A stretch of 34,058 nt of DNA from an uncultured Dialister sp. Lineage in GTDB: Bacteria > Bacillota > Negativicutes > Veillonellales > Dialisteraceae. The position numbers and the translations under genes are program-made. Where the stretch lies: the NCBI RefSeq assembly GCF_900541605.1, contig NZ_UQKJ01000007.1:1-34058 (forward strand), read 5' to 3'. Positions 24,801 to 32,464 of the stretch are shown piece after piece. The notes beneath the pieces were generated by a model, which worked only from the letters and a program-made list of their open reading frames with translations, searched no databases and had not been told where the DNA came from. Every line of letters starts with the position of its first letter. Position 1 is the stretch's first letter.

Positions 24801-25976
24801 GTCCACTTTCTTGCGGGCTGCTTTCAGGTTGCTGGCTACGCCTCTCTTGATCAGTTCATGCATAATGAAAGGCTTGAAGAGTTCGATAGCCATTTCCTTC
24901 GGCAGACCGCACTGGTACATTTTCAGTTCAGGACCGACTACAATTACGGAACGGCCGGAGTAGTCGACACGTTTACCGAGAAGGTTTTGGCGGAAACGAC
25001 CCTGCTTGCCTTTCAGCATGTCCGACAGGGACTTCAGGGGCCGGTTGCCGGGGCCGGAAACAGCCCTGCCGCGGCGGCCATTATCGATGAGCGCATCCAC
25101 CGCTTCCTGGAGCATACGTTTTTCGTTCCGGATGATGATTTCCGGAGCTCCCAGTTCCATCAGTCTCTTCAGACGGTTATTTCTGTTGATGACTCTTCTG
25201 TACAGGTCGTTCAGGTCGGAGGTGGCGAAACGGCCGCCGTCCAGCTGGACCATTGGACGAAGGTCCGGCGGAACGACCGGAAGAACAGTAAGAATCATCC
25301 ATTCCGGCTTGTTTCCGGAATGAAGGAATGCTTCCACCTCTTCCAAACGGCGGACGCATTTAACCTTACGCTGACTGCTACATTCTTTGACCTCCTTCTT
25401 TAGGGCTACTTCCAGCGTTGGCAAGTCCAGCTCCTTCAGAAGCTGCTGGATGGCTTCCGCCCCCATCTGGGCTTTGAAGGAGTCCTTGCCATACTTAGCA
25501 ATGGTATCCTGGTATTCCTTTTCATCGATGACCTGCTTCTTCAGGAGGTCAGTGGAGCCGGGGTCCAGCACAATGTAAGCGATGAAATAGAGGACCCGTT
25601 CCAGCTGGCGAGGAGGAATTTCAAGGATGAGTCCGATACGGGACGGGGTACCCTTGAAGTACCAGATATGGGATACCGGGCAGGCCAGGGCAATGTGGCC
25701 CATCCGTTCACGGCGCACCTTGGAGCTGGTGACTTCGACACCGCACTTATCGCAGATGGTGCCTCTGTACCGCATTTTCTTGTATTTGCCGCATTTACAT
25801 TCCCAGTCTTTGGTCGGTCCAAAGATCTTTTCGCAGAAAAGACCGTCGGTTTCCGCCTTCAGTGTCCTGTAGTTGATGGTTTCTGGCTTCGTCACTTCAC
25901 CGTGAGACCATTCCAGGATTTTTTCCGGAGAGGCGATGCCGATCTTCATGGAATCAAATTCGTTTACATCTAACAA
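21819..25976 (-). CDS. rpoC: RNA polymerase beta' subunit, with an unusual zinc-site insertion
   Basis: The catalytic beta' subunit of RNA polymerase, 1385 residues. The first zinc site has C60, C62, C75 and C78 (CKCG...CDKCG). The active-site aspartates are D450, D452 and D454 in NADFDGDQM. The trigger-loop region includes TADSGYLTRRLVDVSQDV (818-834) and the late RTFHTGG block. The second zinc site (C841, then C1070, C1077, C1080) is split: about 229 residues separate the first ligand from the second, against about 75 in Bacillus or E. coli. The extra part holds three repeats of a 45-residue unit. The start is TTG at 25976 with AAAGGAG 10 bases upstream. It follows rpoB by 23 bases and ends in a PAEAPAEE-type tail. 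Confidence 0.98.
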   Translation of the reverse strand: MLDVNEFDSMKIGIASPEKILEWSHGEVTKPETINYRTLKAETDGLFCEKIFGPTKDWECKCGKYKKMRYRGTICDKCGVEVTSSKVRRERMGHIALACPVSHIWYFKGTPSRIGLILEIPPRQLERVLYFIAYIVLDPGSTDLLKKQVIDEKEYQDTIAKYGKDSFKAQMGAEAIQQLLKELDLPTLEVALKKEVKECSSQRKVKCVRRLEEVEAFLHSGNKPEWMILTVLPVVPPDLRPMVQLDGGRFATSDLNDLYRRVINRNNRLKRLMELGAPEIIIRNEKRMLQEAVDALIDNGRRGRAVSGPGNRPLKSLSDMLKGKQGRFRQNLLGKRVDYSGRSVIVVGPELKMYQCGLPKEMAIELFKPFIMHELIKRGVASNLKAARKKVDKLAPEVWDVLGDVIKEHPVLLNRAPTLHRLGIQAFEPILWEGRAIKLHPLVCPGYNADFDGDQMACHLPLSVEAQAEARTLMLSINNILSTKDGKPVAIPSQDMILGSYYLTIVKTANDAKVDFTPEEKAANPNAKFDPMKEWKKAEDEMDTSHLHAYTGYDEVMLAYALHEVGIHDFIKVRIPKEDRPDGFNDDAKDLVITTPGRLIFNYAIPRELRFFYKRHEKRVGEDGKTCEVVNNGLGITIGKKQMGKLVNDCFKKLGFKATGDLLDSVKALGFHYALVSGISIGIYDVAVPPEKDKILADGDAKVEQIKRFFRRGLMTDDERYRRVVDVWSKKTDEVGAAMKSSMVKFNPLTMMAQSGARGNDNQIRQLAGMRGLIADTSGKTVELPVKANFREGLTVLDYFTSSHGARKGLADTALRTADSGYLTRRLVDVSQDVIVREEDCDVQVLNFDREQSIIASQPEVKNRIMGLKKTLLGAVLDEDVIDRRNGDILLVKGKTLNADDITLLNHHLVEEIKVIIPSAEGEEEEQKVFNLGTADAVKEYNRAMRHHLTVHFAGKKLEEDVYDRKGNLILPAGTEINAETTETILAHDIPVIKVRMDEMEGVEVSKIEENGQPIESLADRIAGRCPLEDVVNPKTGEVIAKKNEEISDDQAAEIEKYYDKLKVRSILTCRSAHGVCAKCYGRNLATGRHVEIGEAVGIIAAQSIGEPGTQLTMRTFHTGGVASAEDITQGLPRVEELFEARKPKGNAIISRIAGTVAITTAEDNPNVKIITITNDNETESEKIPVAKKISVVDGQHIEAGTRLFEGNINPHDILAVLGVQATQNYIVKEVQKVYRSQGVEINDKHIEIIVHQMLRKIKILDPGDSGWLPGETVDIVAYRSTNERLDDEGRKKAIGENLLLGTTKAALATDSFLSAASFQETTRVLTEAAIKGKEDPLLGLKENVIIGKLIPAGTGMSRYRRLKVVHNAEPPEAPAEAPAEEKAE

Positions 25977-25999
25977 TTGGGTAGTTCTCCTTTCCGGTC

Positions 26000-28900
26000 T
26001 TATTCATCTTGGCCATTGCTGTCGTCAGTATGGCCCACTTCATCGTTCATATTCACTTCATTGAAGCCGACTTCCTCATTTTCAGGAGCATTGGCTTCCG
26101 CTTCCAGGGTATCGTTGAAAGAAGCTACATCATTGCCTTCGGCCGCTTCGCCGCCGTTCATGGATGTTTCCAGGGCATTTCTGGATTCTGTCACAGCAGA
26201 GTCCCCTTCCATGGCTTCCTTCACTTCCCGGTGCCAATGGTCTCCGCTGTGGCCCTGTTCCAGGTCGCTTTCATCCAGTTCCTTCAGCACCACCTCATCC
26301 CCATTTTCATTGAGAATACGGACATCGAGGCCGATGGACTGCAGTTCCTTCATGAGGACCTTGAAGGATTCCGGAACGCCGGGGCTCGGAATATTTTCGC
26401 CTTTGACAATCTTTTCGTACGCCTTTACACGGCCGACGATATCATCAGACTTCACCGTCAGGATTTCCTGCAGTGTATAAGCGGCGCCGTAAGCTTCCAG
26501 TGCCCAGACTTCCATTTCACCGAAACGCTGGCCGCCGAACTGTGCCTTGCCGCCTAGTGGCTGCTGGGTAACAAGGGAATACGGGCCAATAGACCGGGCA
26601 TGAATTTTATCGTCAACCAGATGATGGAGCTTCAGCATGTATTTCCAGCCGATAGTGACCTGGTTGTCCAGTTTTTCACCGGTACGGCCATCATAGAGGT
26701 CAGTTTTTGCATTAGCCGGGAGTCCTGCTGCCTTCAGGGTTGCAGCCAGGTCTTCATCCCGGCAGCCGTCGAATACGGGGGTGGCAATATGGATGCCGGA
26801 CTCCGTAGGTTCAGGCATGCCGTACTTTTTGAAGTCATAGCCGCAGGCAACGAGCCGATCCCTCATGTCTTTATATTCTTTGGAATCTTCACCCTTGGCC
26901 ATGGCATCCCGGATTTCTTCGCCAAGCATATGGCAGGCCCAGGACAGATGGATTTCCAGGATCTGGCCGATATTCATTCGGGACGGTACGCCCAGGGGGT
27001 TCAGTACCAGGTCCACCGGATGGCCATCAGGAGTGAATGGCATATCTTCTACCGGGAGGATACGGGAGCATACACACTTGTTGCCGTGGCGGCCGGCCAT
27101 CTTGTCCCCTTCACGAATCTTGCGTTTTTGGGCAATATAGACTTGTACTATCTTATTTACGCCCGGTGCCAGTCCACCCCCATTTTCACGGGTAAAAACC
27201 TTCACATCAACCACCTTGCCAAATTCCCCATGGGGCACACGGAGGGAGGTATCACGGACTTCCCGTTCCTTGTCGCCGAAAACGGCGCGGAGTAGCCGTT
27301 CTTCCGGTGTCAGTTCGGTTTCGCCCTTCGGGGTTACCTTGCCGACGAGGATATCTCCCGGACGGACGTCAGCCCCCACCATGATGATGCCGTTTTCGTC
27401 GAGGTATTTCACAGTATCTTCGGAAACCGAAGAGAGCTGTCTTGTAATTTCTTCTTCACCCAGCTTGGTATCCCGGGCATCGCATTCGTATTCTTCAATG
27501 TGGATGGAAGTGTAGAGGTCATCCTTGCAGAGCCGTTCAGAAATGAGGACGGCGTCTTCGTGGTTGTACCCTTCCCAGGATACGAAGGCAACGAGCACGT
27601 TATGGCCCAGAGCCAGTTCGCCCTGGTCCGTAGCCATGCCGTCAGCCAGGGTATCGCCCTTTTCCACCCGTTCGCCCTTGAATACGGTGGGGCGCTGGTT
27701 GATGCAGGTGGACTGGTTGGACCGCATGAACTTGATAAGATTATAGGTATCCAGTTCCCCATTGTCCGCGTGGACAATGATCTGGCGGCCGGTGACCCGT
27801 TCCACAGTGCCGCCCCTCTTGGCGAGGATGCAGACGCCGGAGTCCTGGCCTGCTACCCATTCCATGCCGGTGCCTACGAGAGGCGCTTCCGGACGGAGCA
27901 GAGGCACAGCCTGGCGCTGCATGTTGGCGCCCATGAGGGCACGGTTCGTATCATCGTGTTCCAGGAATGGAATGAGGGATGTGCCGATGGACACCACCTG
28001 CTTCGGCGATACGTCCATGAGATCCACTTCTTCCGGTTCTGCTTCCAGCACATCTGCCCCCCGGCGGCTGGCTACATTCTTATGGATAAAGTGACCCTGT
28101 TCATCGAGGGGCTCGGAAGCCTGGGCGATGATCTTGTCTTCTTCGATGTCCGCGGTAACGTACTTCGTCTCATCGGTTACGTGGTATTCCTTCTTGCCGT
28201 CAGGGCCTACGCTCTTTCCAATGATGCGGTACGGAGTCTCGATGAGGCCGTACTTATTGATAATACCGTAGTTGGAAAGGGAGGAAATGAGGCCAATGTT
28301 CGGACCTTCAGGGGTTTCTACCGGGCACATGCGGCCGTAGTGGGAATAGTGAACGTCTCGGACTTCGAACCCCGCTCTTTCGCGGGAGAGGCCGCCGGGG
28401 CCCAGGGCCGACAGACGGCGCTTGTGTGTCAGTTCAGCCAGGGGGTTGGTCTGGTCCATGAACTGGGACAGCTGGGAGGATCCGAAGAACTCTTTGATGG
28501 CTGCCACTACTGGACGGATATTGACGAGGGCCTGTGGAGTCATCTTGTCCTGGTCCTGGGTGGTCATCCGTTCACAGGCAACCCTTTCCATACGGGTGAG
28601 GCCGATGCGGAACTGGTTCTGGAGAAGTTCCCCTACGCAACGGACCCGGCGATTACCCAAGTGATCGATGTCATCGCTCTTGCCGTAGCCCTGTATCAGG
28701 TTCAGCAGGTAATCGATGCAGGCGATAATATCGCACCGTTCCAGGATACGGTAATTGTCTTCCCGGTTGCCGGAAGAGCAGATCACCTTGACCGGAGTGC
28801 CATCGCCCTTCTGGGTCATCACTTCCACCTGATCGTAGGAAGAGAATACACCGCTTTCTTCGATTTTGGCAATCGCTTCATCATCGATGATGCTGTTTCC

Positions 28901-29824
28901 TTCGATCACCACTTCGCCGGTTTCCTTGTTGATGATCGGGCCTTCGGTCTTATGGCCCCGGAGGCGGTTCTTCCAGGCCAGTTTCTTGTTGATCTTGTAC
29001 CGGCCTACTTTGGCCAGGTCATAGCGCCGGGGATCATAGAAGAAATTATTCAGGAGCGTGGTACCGGATTCTTCCGTCGCCGGTTCACCGGGGCGCAGCT
29101 TGTGGTAAATTTCGATGAGCGCAGACTTGCGGTCTGTGGTGTTATCCTTTTCCAGGGTCTTTTCAATGTGGATATCGTGGTCGAAAAGTTCCAGGATATC
29201 GTCATTGGAAGAGTACCCGAGAGCACGGACGAGAACGGTGACCGGCATCTTGCGGTTCCGGTCGATACGGACGGAAATGGAGCCGCTGGGATCCGATTCC
29301 AGTTCGATCCAGGCGCCCCGGTTCGGAATGAGCTGGGCACTGTAGATTTCCTTGTCGAAGGCATCCCGTTCTTTCTTGTAGTACACGCCGGGAGAGCGGA
29401 CCAGCTGGGATACGATGACCCGTTCTGCACCGTTGATAATGAACGTGCCGGTGTCAGTCATAATCGGGAAATCGCCCATGAACAGATCATGTTCCTTCAG
29501 TTCCCCGGTTTCCTTGTTTTCCAGACGGACCTGCACGTAGAGAGGTGCCGAATAGTTGACATCCTTCGCCTTGCACTGCTCAATGTTGTACTTGCCCTTG
29601 CCGAAATAATACTTCCCGAAGTGCAGCGCCCACTTATGTGCGCTATCCTCAATAGGGGAAATATCTGCAAATACATCCTTCAGCCCTTCGCTGCAGAACC
29701 AATCATAGGATTTCGTCTGCAGGTCGAGCAAATGCGGCATTTTCAGGACTTCCTCTGACCTGGCGTAAGTATATCTCTTCTTCTTACCGACCTGCACAGG
29801 CCTGAACATCTTGCTTTTGGGCAT
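26000..29824 (-). CDS. rpoB: RNA polymerase beta subunit
   Basis: The beta subunit of RNA polymerase. Family blocks include YDWFCSEGLKDVFADISPI, NGAERVIVSQLVRSPGVYY, RVRCVGELLQNQFRIGL, GRMCPVETPEGPNIGLI and MAGRHGNKCVCSRILPVEDM. The rifampicin cluster reads SSQLSQFMDQTNPLAELTHK, as in B. subtilis, with residues equivalent to E. coli Q513, D516, H526 and S531 unchanged, so no resistance mutation is seen. A long acidic C-terminal tail of about 90 residues (ends DDSNGQDE) follows the last conserved block. The start is uncertain: ATG at 29824 (MPKSKMFRPVQVG) is closest to homologues, but a GTG at 29854 behind GGGAGGG would add ten residues, and an ATG at 29809 is also possible. Confidence 0.97.
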   Translation of the reverse strand: MPKSKMFRPVQVGKKKRYTYARSEEVLKMPHLLDLQTKSYDWFCSEGLKDVFADISPIEDSAHKWALHFGKYYFGKGKYNIEQCKAKDVNYSAPLYVQVRLENKETGELKEHDLFMGDFPIMTDTGTFIINGAERVIVSQLVRSPGVYYKKERDAFDKEIYSAQLIPNRGAWIELESDPSGSISVRIDRNRKMPVTVLVRALGYSSNDDILELFDHDIHIEKTLEKDNTTDRKSALIEIYHKLRPGEPATEESGTTLLNNFFYDPRRYDLAKVGRYKINKKLAWKNRLRGHKTEGPIINKETGEVVIEGNSIIDDEAIAKIEESGVFSSYDQVEVMTQKGDGTPVKVICSSGNREDNYRILERCDIIACIDYLLNLIQGYGKSDDIDHLGNRRVRCVGELLQNQFRIGLTRMERVACERMTTQDQDKMTPQALVNIRPVVAAIKEFFGSSQLSQFMDQTNPLAELTHKRRLSALGPGGLSRERAGFEVRDVHYSHYGRMCPVETPEGPNIGLISSLSNYGIINKYGLIETPYRIIGKSVGPDGKKEYHVTDETKYVTADIEEDKIIAQASEPLDEQGHFIHKNVASRRGADVLEAEPEEVDLMDVSPKQVVSIGTSLIPFLEHDDTNRALMGANMQRQAVPLLRPEAPLVGTGMEWVAGQDSGVCILAKRGGTVERVTGRQIIVHADNGELDTYNLIKFMRSNQSTCINQRPTVFKGERVEKGDTLADGMATDQGELALGHNVLVAFVSWEGYNHEDAVLISERLCKDDLYTSIHIEEYECDARDTKLGEEEITRQLSSVSEDTVKYLDENGIIMVGADVRPGDILVGKVTPKGETELTPEERLLRAVFGDKEREVRDTSLRVPHGEFGKVVDVKVFTRENGGGLAPGVNKIVQVYIAQKRKIREGDKMAGRHGNKCVCSRILPVEDMPFTPDGHPVDLVLNPLGVPSRMNIGQILEIHLSWACHMLGEEIRDAMAKGEDSKEYKDMRDRLVACGYDFKKYGMPEPTESGIHIATPVFDGCRDEDLAATLKAAGLPANAKTDLYDGRTGEKLDNQVTIGWKYMLKLHHLVDDKIHARSIGPYSLVTQQPLGGKAQFGGQRFGEMEVWALEAYGAAYTLQEILTVKSDDIVGRVKAYEKIVKGENIPSPGVPESFKVLMKELQSIGLDVRILNENGDEVVLKELDESDLEQGHSGDHWHREVKEAMEGDSAVTESRNALETSMNGGEAAEGNDVASFNDTLEAEANAPENEEVGFNEVNMNDEVGHTDDSNGQDE

Positions 29825-29864
29825 TCCTCGCCTCACCCTTTCATTCAAAACCACAAGACCCTCC

Positions 29865-29898
29865 CGAAAAAAGGAAGCAAGGATGATGTACCCTTGCT
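29865..29898 (-). promoter_or_regulatory. Terminator-like hairpin in the rpoB leader
   Basis: On the minus strand AGCAAGG, a nine-base loop and CCTTGCT are followed after two bases by TTTTTT, 13 bases before the rpoB ribosome site (GGGAGGG). It could be an attenuator or a leaky stop. The 7-bp stem is short. Confidence 0.45.
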
Positions 29899-29933
29899 CT
29901 TCTCTTTTCTTTCAAGTCTTTATCAATACCTAT

Positions 29934-29963
29934 ATTATATAAATAAAAAAGGAACGGTTGCAA
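29934..29963 (-). promoter_or_regulatory. Promoter of rpoBC
   Basis: On the minus strand TTGCAA (29958-29963), an 18-base spacer and TATAAT (29934-29939). It is 110 bases before the rpoB start, in an AT-rich region. It would make rpoBC its own transcription unit. Confidence 0.65.
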
Positions 29964-30190
29964 AAATAAATTTTACTACAATTCGATAATCATTGCAACT
30001 GAATTCCTTTCTTTTCCATAAAGAATTATTTGATACCAGCATCAATAAATTTTCTCTTATAAAATTTTTATTTGAACATATAGAAGTATTCTTGCGTCAA
30101 AAATTTCTCTTGATTTTTTACTTCCTTTTGTTCCAGCACATTTTATCACCGGTCTTTGGAAAAAGCAAGGAAGATATTGTTCCAAAGGGT
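29964..30190. other. AT-rich intergenic region upstream of rpoB
   Basis: This stretch is markedly richer in A and T than the rest of the window and contains no credible gene. Around the promoter an inverted repeat joins AAGGAA...GGTTGCAA (29949-29963) to TTGCAACTGAATTCCTT (29995-30011), overlapping the -35. It looks like an upstream activating region (UP element-like AT tracts) rather than a gene. I see nothing else in it. Confidence 0.5.
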
Positions 30191-30191
30191 A

Positions 30192-30223
30192 ACAAAAAAA
30201 GGATGCCCTCACTGTGGCACCCT
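30192..30223 (-). terminator. Terminator of the corC-recO unit
   Basis: On the minus strand GGGTGCC, an eight-base loop and GGCATCC are followed by seven U residues, directly after the recO stop. Confidence 0.82.
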
Positions 30224-30224
30224 T

Positions 30225-30893
30225 CTATTTAAGATCAATACTCAATGCTTTTGTAAATTCCCCTTTTGTATTCATCTGCAGGTCACAGACATCCTGCAGG
30301 AAACGGTCCAGATAAGCAGCGGCCTCATAAAAGTTCTTCTTTCCGATGGAAACCGGAAAGGGACCCCGCCAGCGGTAGTCCCGGAAGGCGGCGAGGAGTT
30401 TTGCGGTGTCCCCGGTGACGTGGTACTGTTCCAGTGCCTCCGGGGCGGCGGCGTCGAAGCCGGAGAGGGCCAGCACCTGGACGGCGGCGGTAAAGGCGGC
30501 GGCCATGCTGTTTCTTGTACGGCCTGCGTTTCCTGCGGCCAGGAGGGTATCGTAGACTCCGTCGTCCCTGATTCCCGGCGGGAAGAGCTTTTCCGTGAGC
30601 TCTATGAGGTAGAACCAGTAGGCCATGTCTTCGTAGGATAGCTTCATCATGTCGAAGAGGAGCTCTCCCTCGTACTGCCGTATCACTGCATATTCCGGGA
30701 AGAAGGCTGCGGTGTAGCGGATATGGGCAAAGGGAGCGGTGAGGCCGGTGCCGCAGCTGGCAAGGGCAGCCCTTGGGATGAAGCCCTTAAGGAGACCCAT
30801 GGAGGCGGTGAAGAGGGTAAGGGCCTTTCCCCCTTCCTTTCCCCTGGTGCTGTGGAGTACGATGGCTTCGCCGGTCCGGAGCTGCCCATTCAT
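30225..30893 (-). CDS. recO: DNA repair protein RecO
   Basis: RecO helps load RecA at single-stranded gaps through annealing and contact with RecR and single-strand binding protein. The protein has 222 residues, slightly short. The N-terminal OB fold is seen as TGEAIVLHSTRGKEGGKALTLF then GLLKGFIPRAA. The C-terminal helical part contains ELTEKLFPPGIRDDGVYDTLLA and ALSGFDAAAPEALEQYHV. Many RecO proteins have a CxxC...CxxC zinc site here (LGYxPxLxxCxxCG); this one has none of those cysteines. Its ATG overlaps the stop of the CBS gene by four bases (ATGA). Context next to era agrees with common Firmicute gene order. Confidence 0.85.
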   Translation of the reverse strand: MNGQLRTGEAIVLHSTRGKEGGKALTLFTASMGLLKGFIPRAALASCGTGLTAPFAHIRYTAAFFPEYAVIRQYEGELLFDMMKLSYEDMAYWFYLIELTEKLFPPGIRDDGVYDTLLAAGNAGRTRNSMAAAFTAAVQVLALSGFDAAAPEALEQYHVTGDTAKLLAAFRDYRWRGPFPVSIGKKNFYEAAAYLDRFLQDVCDLQMNTKGEFTKALSIDLK

Positions 30894-32194
30894 TTTTCTG
30901 CCTCCTTATCAGGCGGTGTTTCGGGAGGGGTGATGCGCTCCGCCTTTACCCGCATAATGCGGAAGCCGTCCATCCGGAGCACCGAGAACCGCCATCCCGA
31001 GAAATCCACGTGGTCCCCGACCTTGGGGATCCGTTCCAGGTGGGAGAATACGAAGCCGCCGATGGTGGCATTGCCGTCTTCCCCGTCCAGGTCGATTTCC
31101 AGGCGGTCCGATACGTCATCCAGGATAACGGTGCCGTCGAATTCATAGGTGCCGTCTTTGCGGCGGACAATTTCATAGGGCGTGGTGTCCACGGCCTGGG
31201 GGATTTCGCCGATGAGCTCTTCCACCAGGTCCTCCAGGGTCACCAGGCCCGAGGTACCGCCGTACTCATCTACCACCACGGCGAGATAAATGCGGCGGTT
31301 TCTCATGAGCTGCAGGAGCGATGGCGCCGGCATGACTTCCGGCACCGTCAGGATTTCCCGGATAATTTTTTTCACGTTGCTTTCCCCGTGGAGGAGGCTT
31401 TCCATGAAGTCCTTCACATGGATAAAGCCCAGGATCTGGTCTTTGTCATCGATGCAGACAGGGTAGCAGGTATGGTGGGCTTTGGAAATGGTGCGGCGCA
31501 TGGTGTCTATGTCGTCGTTAAAGTCCAGCACCACCATGTTGTTTCGGGGAATCATGACATCCCGCACCATGAGGTCGAAAAAGTCGAAGGAATTCTTGAT
31601 CAGCGTGTTTTCCAGGGCGTTCAGCCGGCCGCTGCGGCTGCTTTCTTCCACGATGCACCGGATTTCATCTTCGGTGTAGGTGAAGTTCACTTCATTCCGG
31701 AAGGGGATCTTCTTCAGCCGGAAAATGCGGCGTACCAGGAAGAGTCCCACCTGTACGAGGGGCCGGAAAAGGTGGCGGTTCCAGTGCACCACCCAGCGGT
31801 GGGATGCCAGTACCGGGAGAGGTTCCACCAGGGCATGGGTGCCGGGATAGAGAATGGTCACCACCCAGTACGCCCCTACCAGCAGGATCACCGCCACCGC
31901 CAGCACCACGTCCAGTACCCAGTCCCACTGGTCTCCCACCAGGGGAGAGAGAATGTGATGGGCAGAAATGACCATGGTAAGGAGGCTGATGGCAAAAATG
32001 CCACAGTAAATGACAAAGGCCACCTGGGTGCCTCCCAGGATCTGGCTGGTTCTCTGGTAGAAGGGAGCCACCTTTTTGATGAGCTCCGGATCCTGTTCGT
32101 CGTTGTCCTCGATGTACTTCTTCCGCATCCGGGCAAAAGAAAAGTTCACCAGCGTATTTTTATAATTGAAAAATGAAGCAGCCAGGGCCGCCAC
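30890..32194 (-). CDS. CorC/TlyC-type CBS-pair membrane protein (hemolysin-like, CNNM relative)
   Basis: An inner-membrane protein linked in this family to magnesium or cobalt transport and often called hemolysin. From the GTG at 32194 it has 434 residues. Domains: a DUF21 (CNNM) membrane part with segments near 1-20 (incomplete), 58-80 (VAFVIYCGIFAISLLTMVIS) and about 92-116 (VLDVVLAVAVILLVGAYWVV); a CBS pair with VRDVMIPRNNMVVLD and VVDEYGGTSGLVTLEDLVEE; and a C-terminal CorC_HlyC domain (about 340-425). The GTG is the longest canonical start, but AAGGAGG lies 44 bases upstream of it. Twelve extra codons (beginning ISTDIQWLALSIV) would complete the first membrane helix, starting at ATC 32230. 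Overlaps recO by 4 bases. Confidence 0.88.
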   Translation of the reverse strand: MAALAASFFNYKNTLVNFSFARMRKKYIEDNDEQDPELIKKVAPFYQRTSQILGGTQVAFVIYCGIFAISLLTMVISAHHILSPLVGDQWDWVLDVVLAVAVILLVGAYWVVTILYPGTHALVEPLPVLASHRWVVHWNRHLFRPLVQVGLFLVRRIFRLKKIPFRNEVNFTYTEDEIRCIVEESSRSGRLNALENTLIKNSFDFFDLMVRDVMIPRNNMVVLDFNDDIDTMRRTISKAHHTCYPVCIDDKDQILGFIHVKDFMESLLHGESNVKKIIREILTVPEVMPAPSLLQLMRNRRIYLAVVVDEYGGTSGLVTLEDLVEELIGEIPQAVDTTPYEIVRRKDGTYEFDGTVILDDVSDRLEIDLDGEDGNATIGGFVFSHLERIPKVGDHVDFSGWRFSVLRMDGFRIMRVKAERITPPETPPDKEAEK

Positions 32195-32238
32195 TATAGA
32201 AAGGGCCAGCCACTGTATATCGGTACTGATAAGTCATT

Positions 32239-32245
32239 CCTCCTT
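32239..32245 (-). promoter_or_regulatory. Ribosome binding site that points to a non-standard start
   Basis: AAGGAGG on the minus strand is the strongest Shine-Dalgarno near the CBS gene. Eight bases downstream in the right frame is ATC (32228-32230), preceded by an in-frame TGA (32234-32236). An ATG one base from the site is in another frame and ends after 25 codons. Confidence 0.55.
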
Positions 32246-32298
32246 GTGTGATATGGGATACATGTGTAACAGGTATGCCGGATTGGGCCGGTAAGATG

Positions 32299-32364
32299 GA
32301 TATTGATATTGATATTGATATTGAGATTGAGATTGAGATTGAGATTGAGAACGAGGCCGAGGCC
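32299..32364. repeat. Tandem hexamer array
   Basis: Eleven consecutive 6-base units: four GATATT (32299-32322), four GAGATT (32323-32346), one GAGAAC and two GAGGCC. Neighbouring units differ by single steps. Related shorter arrays are at 8400-8435 and 19671-19688. Translation gives repeating dipeptides (SI/LN) but no gene context supports coding. Confidence 0.85.
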
Positions 32365-32464
32365 GAGGGGATTCGCCTGTAGCACATCCGTCCCGCCTAT
32401 ACCCATCAATCTATTCTGTGGTTTGCCGCGGACCTTCTCTTTAGAAGCAGTGCGAATTTTGTAT

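Noticed and set aside
21813..25403. A roughly 1196-codon open frame opposite rpoC
   Set aside because: Antisense shadow of a highly conserved gene; no start signals, no recognisable domain. The same holds for frames opposite rpoB (27500-29758) and typA (6307-8361).
26000..29824. Rifampicin resistance substitution in RpoB
   Set aside because: The residue equivalent to E. coli S522 is alanine, but this is normal in Firmicutes such as B. subtilis; the main resistance positions are unchanged.
32299..32364. Possible CRISPR array
   Set aside because: Units are six bases with no spacers, and no cas genes are nearby.
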